A DNA stretch of 64,000 bases from the NCBI GenBank assembly GCA_964372095.1, contig CAYJPV010000023.1, forward strand, positions 29,900 to 93,899. Reading direction: 5' to 3'. The notes under the pieces are model-generated. The model ran no database searches and was not told where the DNA came from. It worked only from the letters and a program-made list of their open reading frames with translations. Each line of letters starts with the position of its first letter. The first letter of the stretch is position 1. The translations under genes were made by a program, and so were the position numbers. The stretch is from CAYJPV01 sp964372095. Its GTDB lineage: Bacteria > Acidobacteriota > Vicinamibacteria > Vicinamibacterales > JAKQTR01. Shown one piece after another: positions 7,683 to 15,532 of the stretch.

Positions 7683-9171
7683 GACAAACCTCCGACGTCA
7701 ACCGCAGCCACTCAACGACCGCGTCCAGCCGCGCGGGCGACCATGGCGGCTGGCCCTGCCGGAGCAAGGCGAGCGTGTCGCGGGTGATAGTCAGCGCCAC
7801 CGTGCCGGCGGCGTCACACCACGGGGCCAGGTCGGCGGCGAGTTCGCGGGTCCACCGCGCAAGGTCGAAGGTCTCCGCGCGTTGCGCGGGATCGATCTTG
7901 GCCAGACGCGCCGACTGCCGCGCGGCGAACGTCGCCAGAACCGCCCGCGCCGGCCCCGGGTCCGTCTTCGGCGCCGGCGTGCCGGTGGTCTGGTTCAGGT
8001 TGCGCGCGATGCGGTCCGATTCCGGATCCGGGTCGCGCGGGAGATTCAGCCGGGCCCGGGCCTCATTGGGCGACATGTACGGACGACCCACCGCCGTCTG
8101 CAGGGACGTCGCCTGTTCCTCGAACGACCCCGCCATCTTCGCGGCAATATTGAATTCGAGGTACACGTCCTCGACGTCGTCGAACTCGGGCACGAGCTGC
8201 AGCGCGATCTCCTCGTCGAGCATCGTCAGCCACGGCCCCAGGCAATCCTGGTAGAGCTGCTTGTGCTGCTCGCGGATGTTCGAGAACGTCGCGTGGTCGA
8301 GGATGCCCACCATCGGCAGCGGGACGTGATACTCGGCCGCCACCTCTTCGCGCGAGAGCTTTCGCGCGCCCAAGTACTCGGAGTCCTTGGCGTTGAAGCC
8401 CATGGGCTTCAGCGTCATGCCGTCTTCGAGGACCGGCGTCATCCCCGACTTCGACCCGGCGAACTGCTGCCACTGCGTCCGGAACTCCGTGCGCTTCTCG
8501 GGACTCCAGATCGGCGCGTCCTTCGGGCGTTCGATCACGCTCTCGATGCGCGCCGCGTTCTTCCAGAAATGCCGGCGGTATTCGCTCGCGGCGTACTCTT
8601 CGGCGAGCACCCGGCGCAGGGTCTCCAGCGGCGGGTACCCGAGCGTGGCGTTGTCCGGGTCGTACAGCCGGAAGTGCACGATCTCCGACGGCGCGAACGG
8701 CGTCGAAGCCACCGCCCCGGGCGGTGTCCAAGCGTAGGCCGTGGGGAGGAGTCCCCCACTCACACCCACCTGGCTGGCCGGCAGACGCACGAGGCCGAGC
8801 CGGCCCGGCGTGCGCACCTTCAGCCAGTAGCCGTTGGCGTAGATGCCGATGTCCTGGACCGTGTTCTCGATGAAGCGGTAGCGAGTCGTGGACGGATTTG
8901 GCTTCTGCAGCGTCCGCACCAGGCTGTGGTCGGTGAGGCGGACCCGGTCATCGTCGGTGACGCGGCGGAAGGCATGCAGGCCGAGCTGCGCGATGTTGCG
9001 CGCGAAGAAGTCCACGACCGTCCGCACCGCGGGCTGCTGCTTGTAGATCTGCCCGTACGTGCGCCGGTAGCCGTCGTAGAAGGGGCCCGAGGTGGAGACC
9101 GCCGACACCAGGCGCGGGGCCGTGGCTGCCGTCGAGGTGAGCGCGCCGTAGCTCGAGATCACGGCCATCAT
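7675..9171 (-). CDS. Portal protein, HK97 family
   Basis: At 498 residues it fits the family length. Recognisable blocks are QQPAVRTVVDFFARNIAQLG, NGYWLKVRTPGRLGLVRLPA, EIVHFRLYDPDNATLGYPPL, EEVAAEYHVPLPMVGILDHA and PWLTMLDEEIALQLVPEF. Twelve copies form the DNA channel at the head vertex and dock terminase. The start is ATG 9171 or the adjacent ATG 9168, which overlaps the previous stop. The C-terminal 100 residues are less conserved in type. Confidence 0.92.
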   Translation of the reverse strand: MMAVISSYGALTSTAATAPRLVSAVSTSGPFYDGYRRTYGQIYKQQPAVRTVVDFFARNIAQLGLHAFRRVTDDDRVRLTDHSLVRTLQKPNPSTTRYRFIENTVQDIGIYANGYWLKVRTPGRLGLVRLPASQVGVSGGLLPTAYAWTPPGAVASTPFAPSEIVHFRLYDPDNATLGYPPLETLRRVLAEEYAASEYRRHFWKNAARIESVIERPKDAPIWSPEKRTEFRTQWQQFAGSKSGMTPVLEDGMTLKPMGFNAKDSEYLGARKLSREEVAAEYHVPLPMVGILDHATFSNIREQHKQLYQDCLGPWLTMLDEEIALQLVPEFDDVEDVYLEFNIAAKMAGSFEEQATSLQTAVGRPYMSPNEARARLNLPRDPDPESDRIARNLNQTTGTPAPKTDPGPARAVLATFAARQSARLAKIDPAQRAETFDLARWTRELAADLAPWCDAAGTVALTITRDTLALLRQGQPPWSPARLDAVVEWLRLTSEVCHA

Positions 9172-9395
9172 CCCACCACCTGGATGAACGACACGCGAGC
9201 CCGATCGACGATGACGTCGCCATCCATCGGCACGGCCGGGCCACTGGGCGTCAGCACACTCGCGCGCTTCAGGACGAACCAGGCGCCCACGACATCAACG
9301 AGCACGCCCCGCAGGGACGTGTCATCCGTCAGGGCCAGGATGACCTCTCGCCGCAGGCACGGCACGCGACCGACCAGACGCCACAGCCACTGCAC
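9168..9395 (-). CDS. Small phage protein upstream of portal
   Basis: 75 residues from a GTG at 9395: MQWLWRLVGRVPCLRREVIL, then TDDTSLRGVLVDVVGAWFVL and MDGDVIVDRARVSFIQVVG. Beta-rich and short, it overlaps the portal start. Similar small genes often precede portal in HK97-like phages, but I know no function. No strong ribosome site is visible, so the start is uncertain. Confidence 0.6.
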   Translation of the reverse strand: MQWLWRLVGRVPCLRREVILALTDDTSLRGVLVDVVGAWFVLKRASVLTPSGPAVPMDGDVIVDRARVSFIQVVG

Positions 9396-9446
9396 GCATC
9401 GAGCGTGCCCGGTCCGCTGGCCTCAGTCGAGGGGGTTGTTGTCAGA

Positions 9447-9482
9447 ATTGCGAGGATTGCGAGGATTGCGAGGATTGCGAGC
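9447..9482. repeat. Four tandem copies of a 9-bp repeat
   Basis: The unit ATTGCGAGG is repeated at 9447, 9456, 9465 and 9474 (last copy ends in C). It lies in the roughly 300-base non-coding stretch between the small gene upstream of portal and the cysteine-rich protein gene. No function is evident; it could be a slippage-generated repeat. Confidence 0.8.
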
Positions 9483-9618
9483 GGCGGATAGGACCTCGCC
9501 GCCGGCCCAATCGGAAAGGGGCGGTCCGGGCTGCGACAAGACCGCATCTGTGCTCCGGCGCGGTGGCGACCCCGGTCGGTCTCTGTGACCGTCGGTCCGG
9601 GCAACCGTTTCCACATGT

Positions 9619-9653
9619 GTAGTGGTCTAGTCTGATTCAGACTAGACCACTAC
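9619..9653. terminator. Perfect 17-bp inverted repeat, terminator-like hairpin
   Basis: Arms 9619-9635 and 9637-9653 are exact reverse complements around a single T at 9636. It lies 42 bases past the stop of the cysteine-rich protein gene on the minus strand, where a terminator would isolate that gene. There is no U-tract on either side, so it may instead be a protein-binding palindrome. Confidence 0.5.
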
Positions 9654-9694
9654 CTTCCCCCACGCCCAGGGACCTGTCGCCGATCGTGTGACCT

Positions 9695-10354
9695 TCAGGA
9701 CTTACAGCAACGACACTGAGGCCCGGTCGGGTTGCAGCAGGCGTAGTACCCAGCTCCACATGAAACACTGCAGCCCGTGACGCTGCAGCTTGTGGAGCCC
9801 TCACCTCCCGCGGTGCAGTTCTGGCAAATTTCCTCCATCATGGGTGAAGCTAGGGAACCGGAGCCGCCGGTGCCACACTGGCCGGTTGTCGCAAGTGCCA
9901 GCCACTTTTCGGGTGCGAGTGTTGTCGATTCTCCGAACTTGGCGATGCCAAACACCTCGTACTCGTCAAAAGGATAGCGCCGCAAGGAGCTGGGCAACGC
10001 GATTGACGAGAACCGAAACGCGACCGCGACCCCGTCATCAGCACGAAAGGCCAATAACCCCTGACCGAGGAACACACGCGCGCGGCCCGACCGGTCCGCC
10101 GGAACTCGCCCCGGCGCGTGCTGCACGACCCATCCCACTCTCCGCGATCCGCCGGGGAAGGGGGTGTCACTGTCGAAGATCAACACAGTCTCCGCCCGTC
10201 TGGTATCCGCTCGCAGCTCAATCCTGCCTGAGTAGCCTTCGACGATCGCCGCTTCGCCAAGTCCTTGGGGACTACTGGCTTGGTTGTAAGCGGCACTTGT
10301 TATGACGAGGCCCGAAACCAACACGATAGGCAGAACGAACGCCGCTACTCGCAT
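9695..10354 (-). CDS. Secreted cysteine-rich protein, probable prophage accessory gene
   Basis: From ATG 10354, with GAGGGGGT upstream, the 219-residue product has a signal peptide (MRVAAFVLPIVLVSGLVITS). A mid-region of no known family follows, which may be beta-rich. The last 45 residues carry 11 cysteines (CQNC, TSCSVTGCSVSCGAGYYACC, CRCC). Cys-rich tails of this GSTSC-type occur in small secreted proteins of Acidobacteriota and related groups; that is recollection, not a search. It is not a known phage structural family and lies between TerL/HTH and portal genes with its own promoter-like and hairpin elements. Disulfide-bonded export or a processed peptide are possible roles. Confidence 0.65.
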   Translation of the reverse strand: MRVAAFVLPIVLVSGLVITSAAYNQASSPQGLGEAAIVEGYSGRIELRADTRRAETVLIFDSDTPFPGGSRRVGWVVQHAPGRVPADRSGRARVFLGQGLLAFRADDGVAVAFRFSSIALPSSLRRYPFDEYEVFGIAKFGESTTLAPEKWLALATTGQCGTGGSGSLASPMMEEICQNCTAGGEGSTSCSVTGCSVSCGAGYYACCNPTGPQCRCCKS

Positions 10355-10420
10355 AGGTGCCACCCCCTCTGCCGTTCCCGAGAGGAGGGACATCCTCCTG
10401 TTGGCCACGGCAATGGGGCG

Positions 10421-10450
10421 AGTCTGGCACCGCGCTAACGCGGGCGTCAA
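10421..10450 (-). promoter_or_regulatory. Candidate promoter of the cysteine-rich protein gene
   Basis: On the minus strand TTGACG (10450-10445) and CAGACT (10426-10421) are separated by 18 bases, about 65 bases upstream of ATG 10354. The -35 box matches consensus at five of six positions; the -10 is weak. Confidence 0.4.
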
Positions 10451-10640
10451 GCGAACTTGCACACTATTTGTTCGGCGGCGCTAGAAACGTCACCACGATC
10501 GTGGTAACGGGGCCGGTCGTGCGGGCGGCAGCTCACCCGCGCGGCGGGCCGGCCGCCCTTCCACTCGAGGCAAGCTCCGCAACACTGGAGCCCGCGGATC
10601 GCAAGCCGGCATCCGTTTAGCTAGTGCGAGTTGGTCAGTG

Positions 10641-10868
10641 TCATCGGGCCGACGCGACAGGGCCGAAAGATGGCTCGTACGGTTGGCCGAATGCGATGGC
10701 GTCCGCCGTCTTCACGCGGTAGGTCCCTCCGAGCCGTGACGCCTTCAGTGTCTTCTTCACACTGATCCAGTAGTAGACCGCCCGCGTCGAGACGTGCCAA
10801 TAGGCGGCCAGTTCCGCCACGGACACGTACGGCTCGGGGTGGGAGGCGAGATCTCTGATCTGTGTCAT
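10641..10868 (-). CDS. Excisionase/MerR-like helix-turn-helix protein
   Basis: The 75-residue protein has a single DNA-binding domain: YVSVAELAAYWHVSTRAVYY with WISVKKTLKASRLGGTYRV, the pattern of helix-turn-helix proteins of the excisionase or MerR-like group. It starts 12 bases after TerL on the same strand. It might regulate late genes; a role in excision is less likely so far from the integrase. Confidence 0.7.
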   Translation of the reverse strand: MTQIRDLASHPEPYVSVAELAAYWHVSTRAVYYWISVKKTLKASRLGGTYRVKTADAIAFGQPYEPSFGPVASAR

Positions 10869-10879
10869 GGGTCAGGGTC

Positions 10880-12559
10880 CTACACCACCATCAAGCCGTG
10901 GTCTTCGTACGCTGAACTCGGCGGCGGCAACTGCCGAATGGCGAGGCTCATCCCGATGATCGACGCCACGATGGGGTCGATGCGGCCGCGGCTCTTCCTC
11001 TTCACCGGGTAGATGTTGTCCTTCCCGTCGCGCTGCACGACGACGTTACTCGCGCACCATGCCATCAGCGGTGATCCCCCGGCATCCACCAGACCATCGA
11101 GCACGGCCCCCTCGAAGCGTCTGCAGGCACTGCTCATCCCGGCGTAGGTCTGCGGAACTTCGACGACCTGCTCCCGACCGAACCCGTCGAGATTGATGAG
11201 CTGATCGACGAGCATGTCGGCGTGCCACGGGTCGAAGCCGACCTGGGCGATCGTGAACCGCTCGCGCTCGGCAACCAGGGTGTCCCGAATGACGCCATGG
11301 TCCACGTGCGTCCCGGTCGTCGTCATCAGGTGGCCTTGTTCCACCCAGACGTCGTACGGCGCACGATCCCGGTGGGCCCGTTCCTTGAGGGTGTCCTCCG
11401 GCGTCCACACGTATGGCAGGAGCATCCACGCGGGCCAGTCGTCATCCGGCGGAAACACGAGAACTAGCGGGCAGAGGTCGAGCTTCGACGCGAGGTCGAC
11501 GCCGGCGTAGCACGTCCGGCCGCGCAGATCCTCCGGGGACCACTCTGACTGCCCCCGCCGCCAGGCCTCTACCGACAGCCACGGCGCCGAGGCCGAGACC
11601 CACAGGTTGAGGCGTTTCTGTTTGAAGGTCGCCGCGGCCGCGGGCATGTTCTGCGCCTTGCGCGCCAACGCCCGCATGTCGTCTGGCTTCACGGACACGT
11701 CCCAGTTGGGGTTGGCCTTCGCCCAGGTCGCCTCACTGAGCCAGTCATCGTCCGGATCGGCATGCGCGATGAACGCGAAGAACGAATCGTCATCGAGCAC
11801 GCCCTCCAGGATCTTGCAGGCGTAGTCGTGCTGGTCCCCGCACGGGCTCACGGGGTCGTCGCCGGCGGTGGTGATCTGGAAGTGCAGCGGCTGACGACGG
11901 GCGCCCGTGGCCGTCTCCATGACGTCAATGAGCCCGCGGTCCTTGTGGGCGTGGAACTCGTCCGTGATGATCAGATGCGGGTTGAGACCGTCGGTCGAGT
12001 CGTGGTCCGCCCCGAGCGGCTCAAGCTTCGATGAGCTGGCGTCCGCGTGGAGGTTGGCCACCTGGACCGCGATGCGGGACTTGAGCCCGCTCGACAGCAC
12101 AAGCTTCTTGGCGTCCGTGAAGACGATCTTCGCCTGTTCCCGCTTGGTCGCGATCGTGTAGCCCTCCGCACCAGGCTCCCGATCGAAGAACGTCACATAC
12201 AGCGCCACGACCGCCGCCTCGAGCGACTTGCCGTTCTTGCGTGGGATCTCGTTGTAGGCCGTCCGAAACCGGCGCAGCCCGGTCGTGACATGCACCCACC
12301 CGAACACGGACCCGAGCCGGAAGAGCTGCTGCGGCTGGAGCACGATGGTCTGCCCGGCCCACTCGCCCTTGTAGTGCTTCAGTTGCGCCGCGAACCGGAA
12401 GAAGCGCTCGGCCCGCGCGCGATCGAAGCGGTAGGGATACGTCGGCGCCTTCGCACGGGTCTTGTCGCGCAGGTGCCGCGCACACGACAGCCGCTGGTAC
12501 TTGCCGGCCGGCACCCGTCCGGCCACAACCGCTCGAGCGTAGGCGTCCACGACGTTCAC
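10880..12559 (-). CDS. Terminase large subunit
   Basis: Start GTG 12559 has AAAGGAGG nearby and overlaps the TerS stop as GTGA, giving 559 residues. The ATPase has a Walker A of the RKNGKS type (R107-S112), a Walker B LIITDEF (196-202) and an RNase H-like nuclease domain beginning CYAGVDLASKLDLCPLV. It packages and cuts phage DNA at the portal. The frame is open further upstream, but that part overlaps TerS and is not translated. Confidence 0.93.
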   Translation of the reverse strand: MNVVDAYARAVVAGRVPAGKYQRLSCARHLRDKTRAKAPTYPYRFDRARAERFFRFAAQLKHYKGEWAGQTIVLQPQQLFRLGSVFGWVHVTTGLRRFRTAYNEIPRKNGKSLEAAVVALYVTFFDREPGAEGYTIATKREQAKIVFTDAKKLVLSSGLKSRIAVQVANLHADASSSKLEPLGADHDSTDGLNPHLIITDEFHAHKDRGLIDVMETATGARRQPLHFQITTAGDDPVSPCGDQHDYACKILEGVLDDDSFFAFIAHADPDDDWLSEATWAKANPNWDVSVKPDDMRALARKAQNMPAAAATFKQKRLNLWVSASAPWLSVEAWRRGQSEWSPEDLRGRTCYAGVDLASKLDLCPLVLVFPPDDDWPAWMLLPYVWTPEDTLKERAHRDRAPYDVWVEQGHLMTTTGTHVDHGVIRDTLVAERERFTIAQVGFDPWHADMLVDQLINLDGFGREQVVEVPQTYAGMSSACRRFEGAVLDGLVDAGGSPLMAWCASNVVVQRDGKDNIYPVKRKSRGRIDPIVASIIGMSLAIRQLPPPSSAYEDHGLMVV

Positions 12560-13056
12560 GCCCGGCCTCCTTTGACGAGTTTGAGCGGCTGGTCGAACTC
12601 GGCGAACGGATCCCCCGCAGCCGGGGTCTCCACGACCTTGACCCGACTGCGCGCGGACGGGGTCAACCCGAGTTCGGCCCAGAGCCGGGTGCACAGCCCC
12701 AGGGCGGTGTTGGCGATCCCCAGGTAGGGGTTGATGATGGGATACCCCTTCGGCGTCTTCACAATCATGCCCAGCGTGCGCCACTTGGCGACCGCTTGCT
12801 GGTAGATGCTCCACTGCTGACACAGCGCGATGAGCGACCCGCGCTCCCCTTCGGTGATCACTCTTCGTTCCCGCAGCATCTGAGCCGTCCGCGTCCACTC
12901 CGCCTGCGCCATCGGGTCGCCCTCGAGTTCCGGCGGCGGGGTGTCGAACGCCGAGGTCACGGGCGGGAGGGTGGGCTCCTGCGCGTTGAGCTTCCGCTTG
13001 CCGGGGTTGCCGGCGAGTTTCTTGGCCGCCGTCGACGTCGGTCTCCGCCCCCTCAT
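12556..13056 (-). CDS. Terminase small subunit, P27 family
   Basis: From ATG 13056 the 166-residue protein starts MRGRRPTSTAAKKLAGNPGK, the hallmark N terminus of P27-family small terminases. A helical core follows (AEWTRTAQMLRERRVITEGE, IALCQQWSIYQQAVAKWRTL), then GYPIINPYLGIANTAL. It recognises the packaging site and loads TerL. Start and stop overlap neighbouring genes by four bases on both sides. Confidence 0.9.
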   Translation of the reverse strand: MRGRRPTSTAAKKLAGNPGKRKLNAQEPTLPPVTSAFDTPPPELEGDPMAQAEWTRTAQMLRERRVITEGERGSLIALCQQWSIYQQAVAKWRTLGMIVKTPKGYPIINPYLGIANTALGLCTRLWAELGLTPSARSRVKVVETPAAGDPFAEFDQPLKLVKGGRA

Positions 13057-13562
13057 ACACGTCGGTCTACTCGGTACCATCCGTCACGGGTGGCGGCATC
13101 CGCATCCTGGGCCACGCGTCGAACATAGCCCGCGGCGAGTTGGTCCAGGGCGCGCCCGAGCGCTCGGGCCGCGGCCGGCACGAGCACCGACTCGTAGACG
13201 GCCCTGGGCGTCAGCCCGGCCGGCACGGCCACGAGTTCCTGCTCGCAGATGGGGCCGGCATCGAGATCCTGCGCACACCAGAACCACGTCACGCCGGTGA
13301 ACGGGTCCGCACTGTGAACCGCCCACCGCACGGCATCGGGTCCGCGGCGACGCGGCAGCAGGGACGGGTGCAGGATCAACGTCCCGAGGCCTGGTGCGGC
13401 CCACTCGTCGGCGCGTAGGACGCGACGCAGCGACGGGGCGATGGCCAGGTCGGCCTGCTCGGGTCGGCCCACGACGGCCCACGTGGAGGCCCGCACGGCG
13501 ACCTCGGCTCGGCAGGCGACATCGGCCGGGCCGTCTGACGGGTAGACGAACACGCTACGCAC
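13053..13562 (-). CDS. Formyltransferase-fold protein of the phage cassette
   Basis: 169 residues from GTG 13562. The centre is clearly of the formyl transferase N-terminal fold: LHPSLLPRRRGPDAVRWAVH, then FTGVTWFWCAQDLDAGPI. In methionyl-tRNA or GAR formyltransferases the catalytic triad is Asn-x-His plus Asp; here the His (HPSLLP) and Asp (LDAGP) are kept, but the Asn position is Ile (ILHPS). There is no C-terminal tRNA-binding domain. It overlaps the ABC-GNAT gene and TerS by a few bases, so it is co-translated with both. A folate- or other one-carbon-dependent step in nucleotide or DNA base modification is inferred. Confidence 0.75.
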   Translation of the reverse strand: MRSVFVYPSDGPADVACRAEVAVRASTWAVVGRPEQADLAIAPSLRRVLRADEWAAPGLGTLILHPSLLPRRRGPDAVRWAVHSADPFTGVTWFWCAQDLDAGPICEQELVAVPAGLTPRAVYESVLVPAAARALGRALDQLAAGYVRRVAQDADAATRDGWYRVDRRV

Positions 13563-14703
13563 GGGCCGCCCTCCCCTGTTCGGCCCCGACGTACCGGAAC
13601 CCCTGCACCGCGCGGAAGTGCCCACCGTATCCCCCGCCGACGACGCTCCCGGAGCGGGCGATCGACGCCCGGGACCGCCGCTTGTTGGACCCGTAGAGCG
13701 ACGCCGACACCTGACGCCATCGCGCGTCCCGGCGGAGAGCCGACACCAGGCCGGGGTGCGACGTGTGGAACAGCGTGGCCAGGCTCCGGCCCGGCAGGCG
13801 GGCGCGGACGTCACCAATGCGTTGCCATTCGCACACCTGGTTCAGGAACCGTAGCCCGATGCCGGCGCCTTGCCATTCCGGGAGGACCACCATACGACAC
13901 GCTCGCGCCTCGACGCCGAGCCCGGTGTGGAGCGACGACACCGCCAGGTGAGCGACCGGATCGCCCGCAACCGCCACGATGTAGCAGTGGGCCGCCACCA
14001 TCTTCGGCATCTTCAGATAGTGATGCGGCTCAAAGAGGGGCCACCACGACCAGTCGACGCGGTGCACGTCCACCTCGATGGGCGGGCGTCGTTGAAGACA
14101 CCCCCAAGTGAAGGTGCCGTCCTTGGTGTCGAACGTCCAATCCGGCTGCAGCCATGGGATGATGTCGTAGTGGCAGGACAGCAACACGGCCTGCCCGGTC
14201 GTCCGCCGCCACGCCTTGGCGAAGGCCAGCGCGCCGACCTTCGCGATCTGGCGGTCCACCACCGACGTGAACTCATCGACCACCACGCGCGGTGGCGCGT
14301 CACTGACGATGCGCGCCAGGTCAGCGCGGAAGCGTTCACCGTTCGACAGCACGTGATACGGCCGCAGCCAGGCCGGTACGTCTCCGAGGCCCACGGCCGC
14401 GAGGGCGCCCGTCACGGCATTGAAGTCCCCGTCCGGCGCGATCGCGTCGACGATCGGGGCGCCCGTCGGCCAGCCGGCTCCTTGCTCGTAGAACGCGGCC
14501 CCCTCCCACAACGCGCGCCCGATCGACGTCTTCCCGCTCCCGCTGGGCCCGACTACCAGACCGACCTTCCAAGGACGATCGTCGAGCGGCAGGTCGTAGT
14601 CGCGATCAAACCGACACCCCGATTCGGCGTTGAACAGCGACTTCACCCGCGCCGCCCGGTAGCTGGCGAAGTTCTCGCAACTGTGCCGGATCGCCACCCT
14701 CAT
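13555..14703 (-). CDS. ABC-type ATPase fused to a Mom-like GNAT domain
   Basis: The 382-residue protein has an N-terminal ABC ATPase: Walker A GPSGSGKTS (52-60), signature LSNGE (119-123), Walker B VVVDEF (140-145) and switch His in LLSCHYD (H178), without membrane segments. From about residue 220 it becomes a GNAT acyltransferase: FEPHHYLKMPKMV, CYIVAVAGDPVAHLAV, and the acyl-CoA loop PEWQGAGIG (275-283). The HHY motif followed by a GNAT core recalls phage Mu Mom, which alkylates adenine N6; that link is from memory. It starts ATGA-overlapped with the ParB-fold gene and ends inside the formyltransferase-fold gene. Confidence 0.8.
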   Translation of the reverse strand: MRVAIRHSCENFASYRAARVKSLFNAESGCRFDRDYDLPLDDRPWKVGLVVGPSGSGKTSIGRALWEGAAFYEQGAGWPTGAPIVDAIAPDGDFNAVTGALAAVGLGDVPAWLRPYHVLSNGERFRADLARIVSDAPPRVVVDEFTSVVDRQIAKVGALAFAKAWRRTTGQAVLLSCHYDIIPWLQPDWTFDTKDGTFTWGCLQRRPPIEVDVHRVDWSWWPLFEPHHYLKMPKMVAAHCYIVAVAGDPVAHLAVSSLHTGLGVEARACRMVVLPEWQGAGIGLRFLNQVCEWQRIGDVRARLPGRSLATLFHTSHPGLVSALRRDARWRQVSASLYGSNKRRSRASIARSGSVVGGGYGGHFRAVQGFRYVGAEQGRAARA

Positions 14704-15341
14704 ACGACCACCACCTTGACTCGGAAGCCGTCGGCGACGAGGCGGTCGTACGTGGCGCGCTGCTCCGACTCGCTCTCACACAAGACGATCACGCCGAACC
14801 GGTCCGACGGCATCGGGGCCTCGCCCCCGTCACCCGCCGCGGCCGCGGTTGACACCGGCTCGAGCAGCGCCGGATCGAAGGCGTACGGCGCGAGATCCAG
14901 CCCGTCGGCTGCGAACGCGCGCAGCACGTCGAGGTCGTAGCACAGGTCGACCTCAGCGATGCGGTTCGCGCCCACGATGATGTCCCGCGCCCGCGGATCC
15001 TCGGCGCTCGGGATGTCCGTCCGGATCGCGATGACCGGTCGCGTACCGTCGTGCCTGACGATGATCGGGTCGACGTGGGGGAACGCGGTGGCCACGGTCT
15101 CGAGCCGCGCGTTGCCGTCGAGAATGGCGCCGTCGGCCGCCGCGGTCATCGGGGCGACGTATCCGTGGCGGGCCATGGCGTCCCGGAGTTGCGTGAGTCC
15201 CCGTGACGTGTGCTGGTTGGGGTTGTCGGTGATGCGCCGGAACGCCGGGACGGGCTCCGCCGCTGCGGCGTGCGGGGCGTCGGTCGTCGCGGGTGCCGGG
15301 CTGCTCGGTGGTGCGTCTATCGATCGTCTACGTGTGGTCAC
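14700..15341 (-). CDS. ParB/sulfiredoxin-fold protein of the phage cassette
   Basis: 213 residues from GTG 15341. After a disordered alanine/proline N terminus comes a ParB-N-like domain: NPNQHTSRGLTQLRDAMARH, ILDGNARLE (equivalent to the conserved box of ParB), DPIIVRHDGTRPVIAIRTD and ARDIIVGANRIAEVDLCYDL. The C terminus (FGVIVLCESESEQRATYDRL) is a second small alpha/beta unit seen in phage ParB-like proteins next to DNA-modifying enzymes. It is distinct from the larger ParB-family protein at 20753-22294. It is the first gene of a tightly overlapped trio; target recognition is the inferred role. Confidence 0.75.
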   Translation of the reverse strand: MTTRRRSIDAPPSSPAPATTDAPHAAAAEPVPAFRRITDNPNQHTSRGLTQLRDAMARHGYVAPMTAAADGAILDGNARLETVATAFPHVDPIIVRHDGTRPVIAIRTDIPSAEDPRARDIIVGANRIAEVDLCYDLDVLRAFAADGLDLAPYAFDPALLEPVSTAAAAGDGGEAPMPSDRFGVIVLCESESEQRATYDRLVADGFRVKVVVV

Positions 15342-15532
15342 AGGGCCTCGTGGTTGGGGGGTATACCCCCCCCTCGAATTTCGCGGGTGCGCGAGGGAAG
15401 GGCGAGCGGTCTCTGGGCCGGCGTCGACCGTAGAGATTTCGTGCCCCCCTCCCCGCCCGCGCGTCGGTAGGCGAGCTTGGCGCTTGCATGTAGAATGGCC
15501 GTCACACCGCGTCCCCACGCCAGGAGGGCACC
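15342..15532. promoter_or_regulatory. Divergent promoter region with GC palindrome
   Basis: This region separates the minus-strand modification cassette from the plus-strand STAND gene. It holds a palindrome of six G, TATA and six C (15356-15371), a possible operator next to GTG 15341. A TAGAAT hexamer at 15491-15496 could be the -10 box of the STAND gene, 36 bases before its ATG. No clear -35 box is seen. Confidence 0.45.

Noticed and set aside
5418..7787. Plus-strand open frame of 789 codons opposite capsid and protease genes
   Set aside because: It is rich in Arg/Gly/His with no recognisable domain and is exactly antisense to the well-supported capsid, protease and portal genes; high GC creates such shadows. 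The same holds for long plus-strand frames at 307-2088, 2691-4256 and 7681-9588.
13555..14703. ABC transporter ATPase
   Set aside because: There is no membrane component nearby, the ATPase is fused to a GNAT domain and is translationally coupled to phage packaging genes, so a transport role is unlikely.
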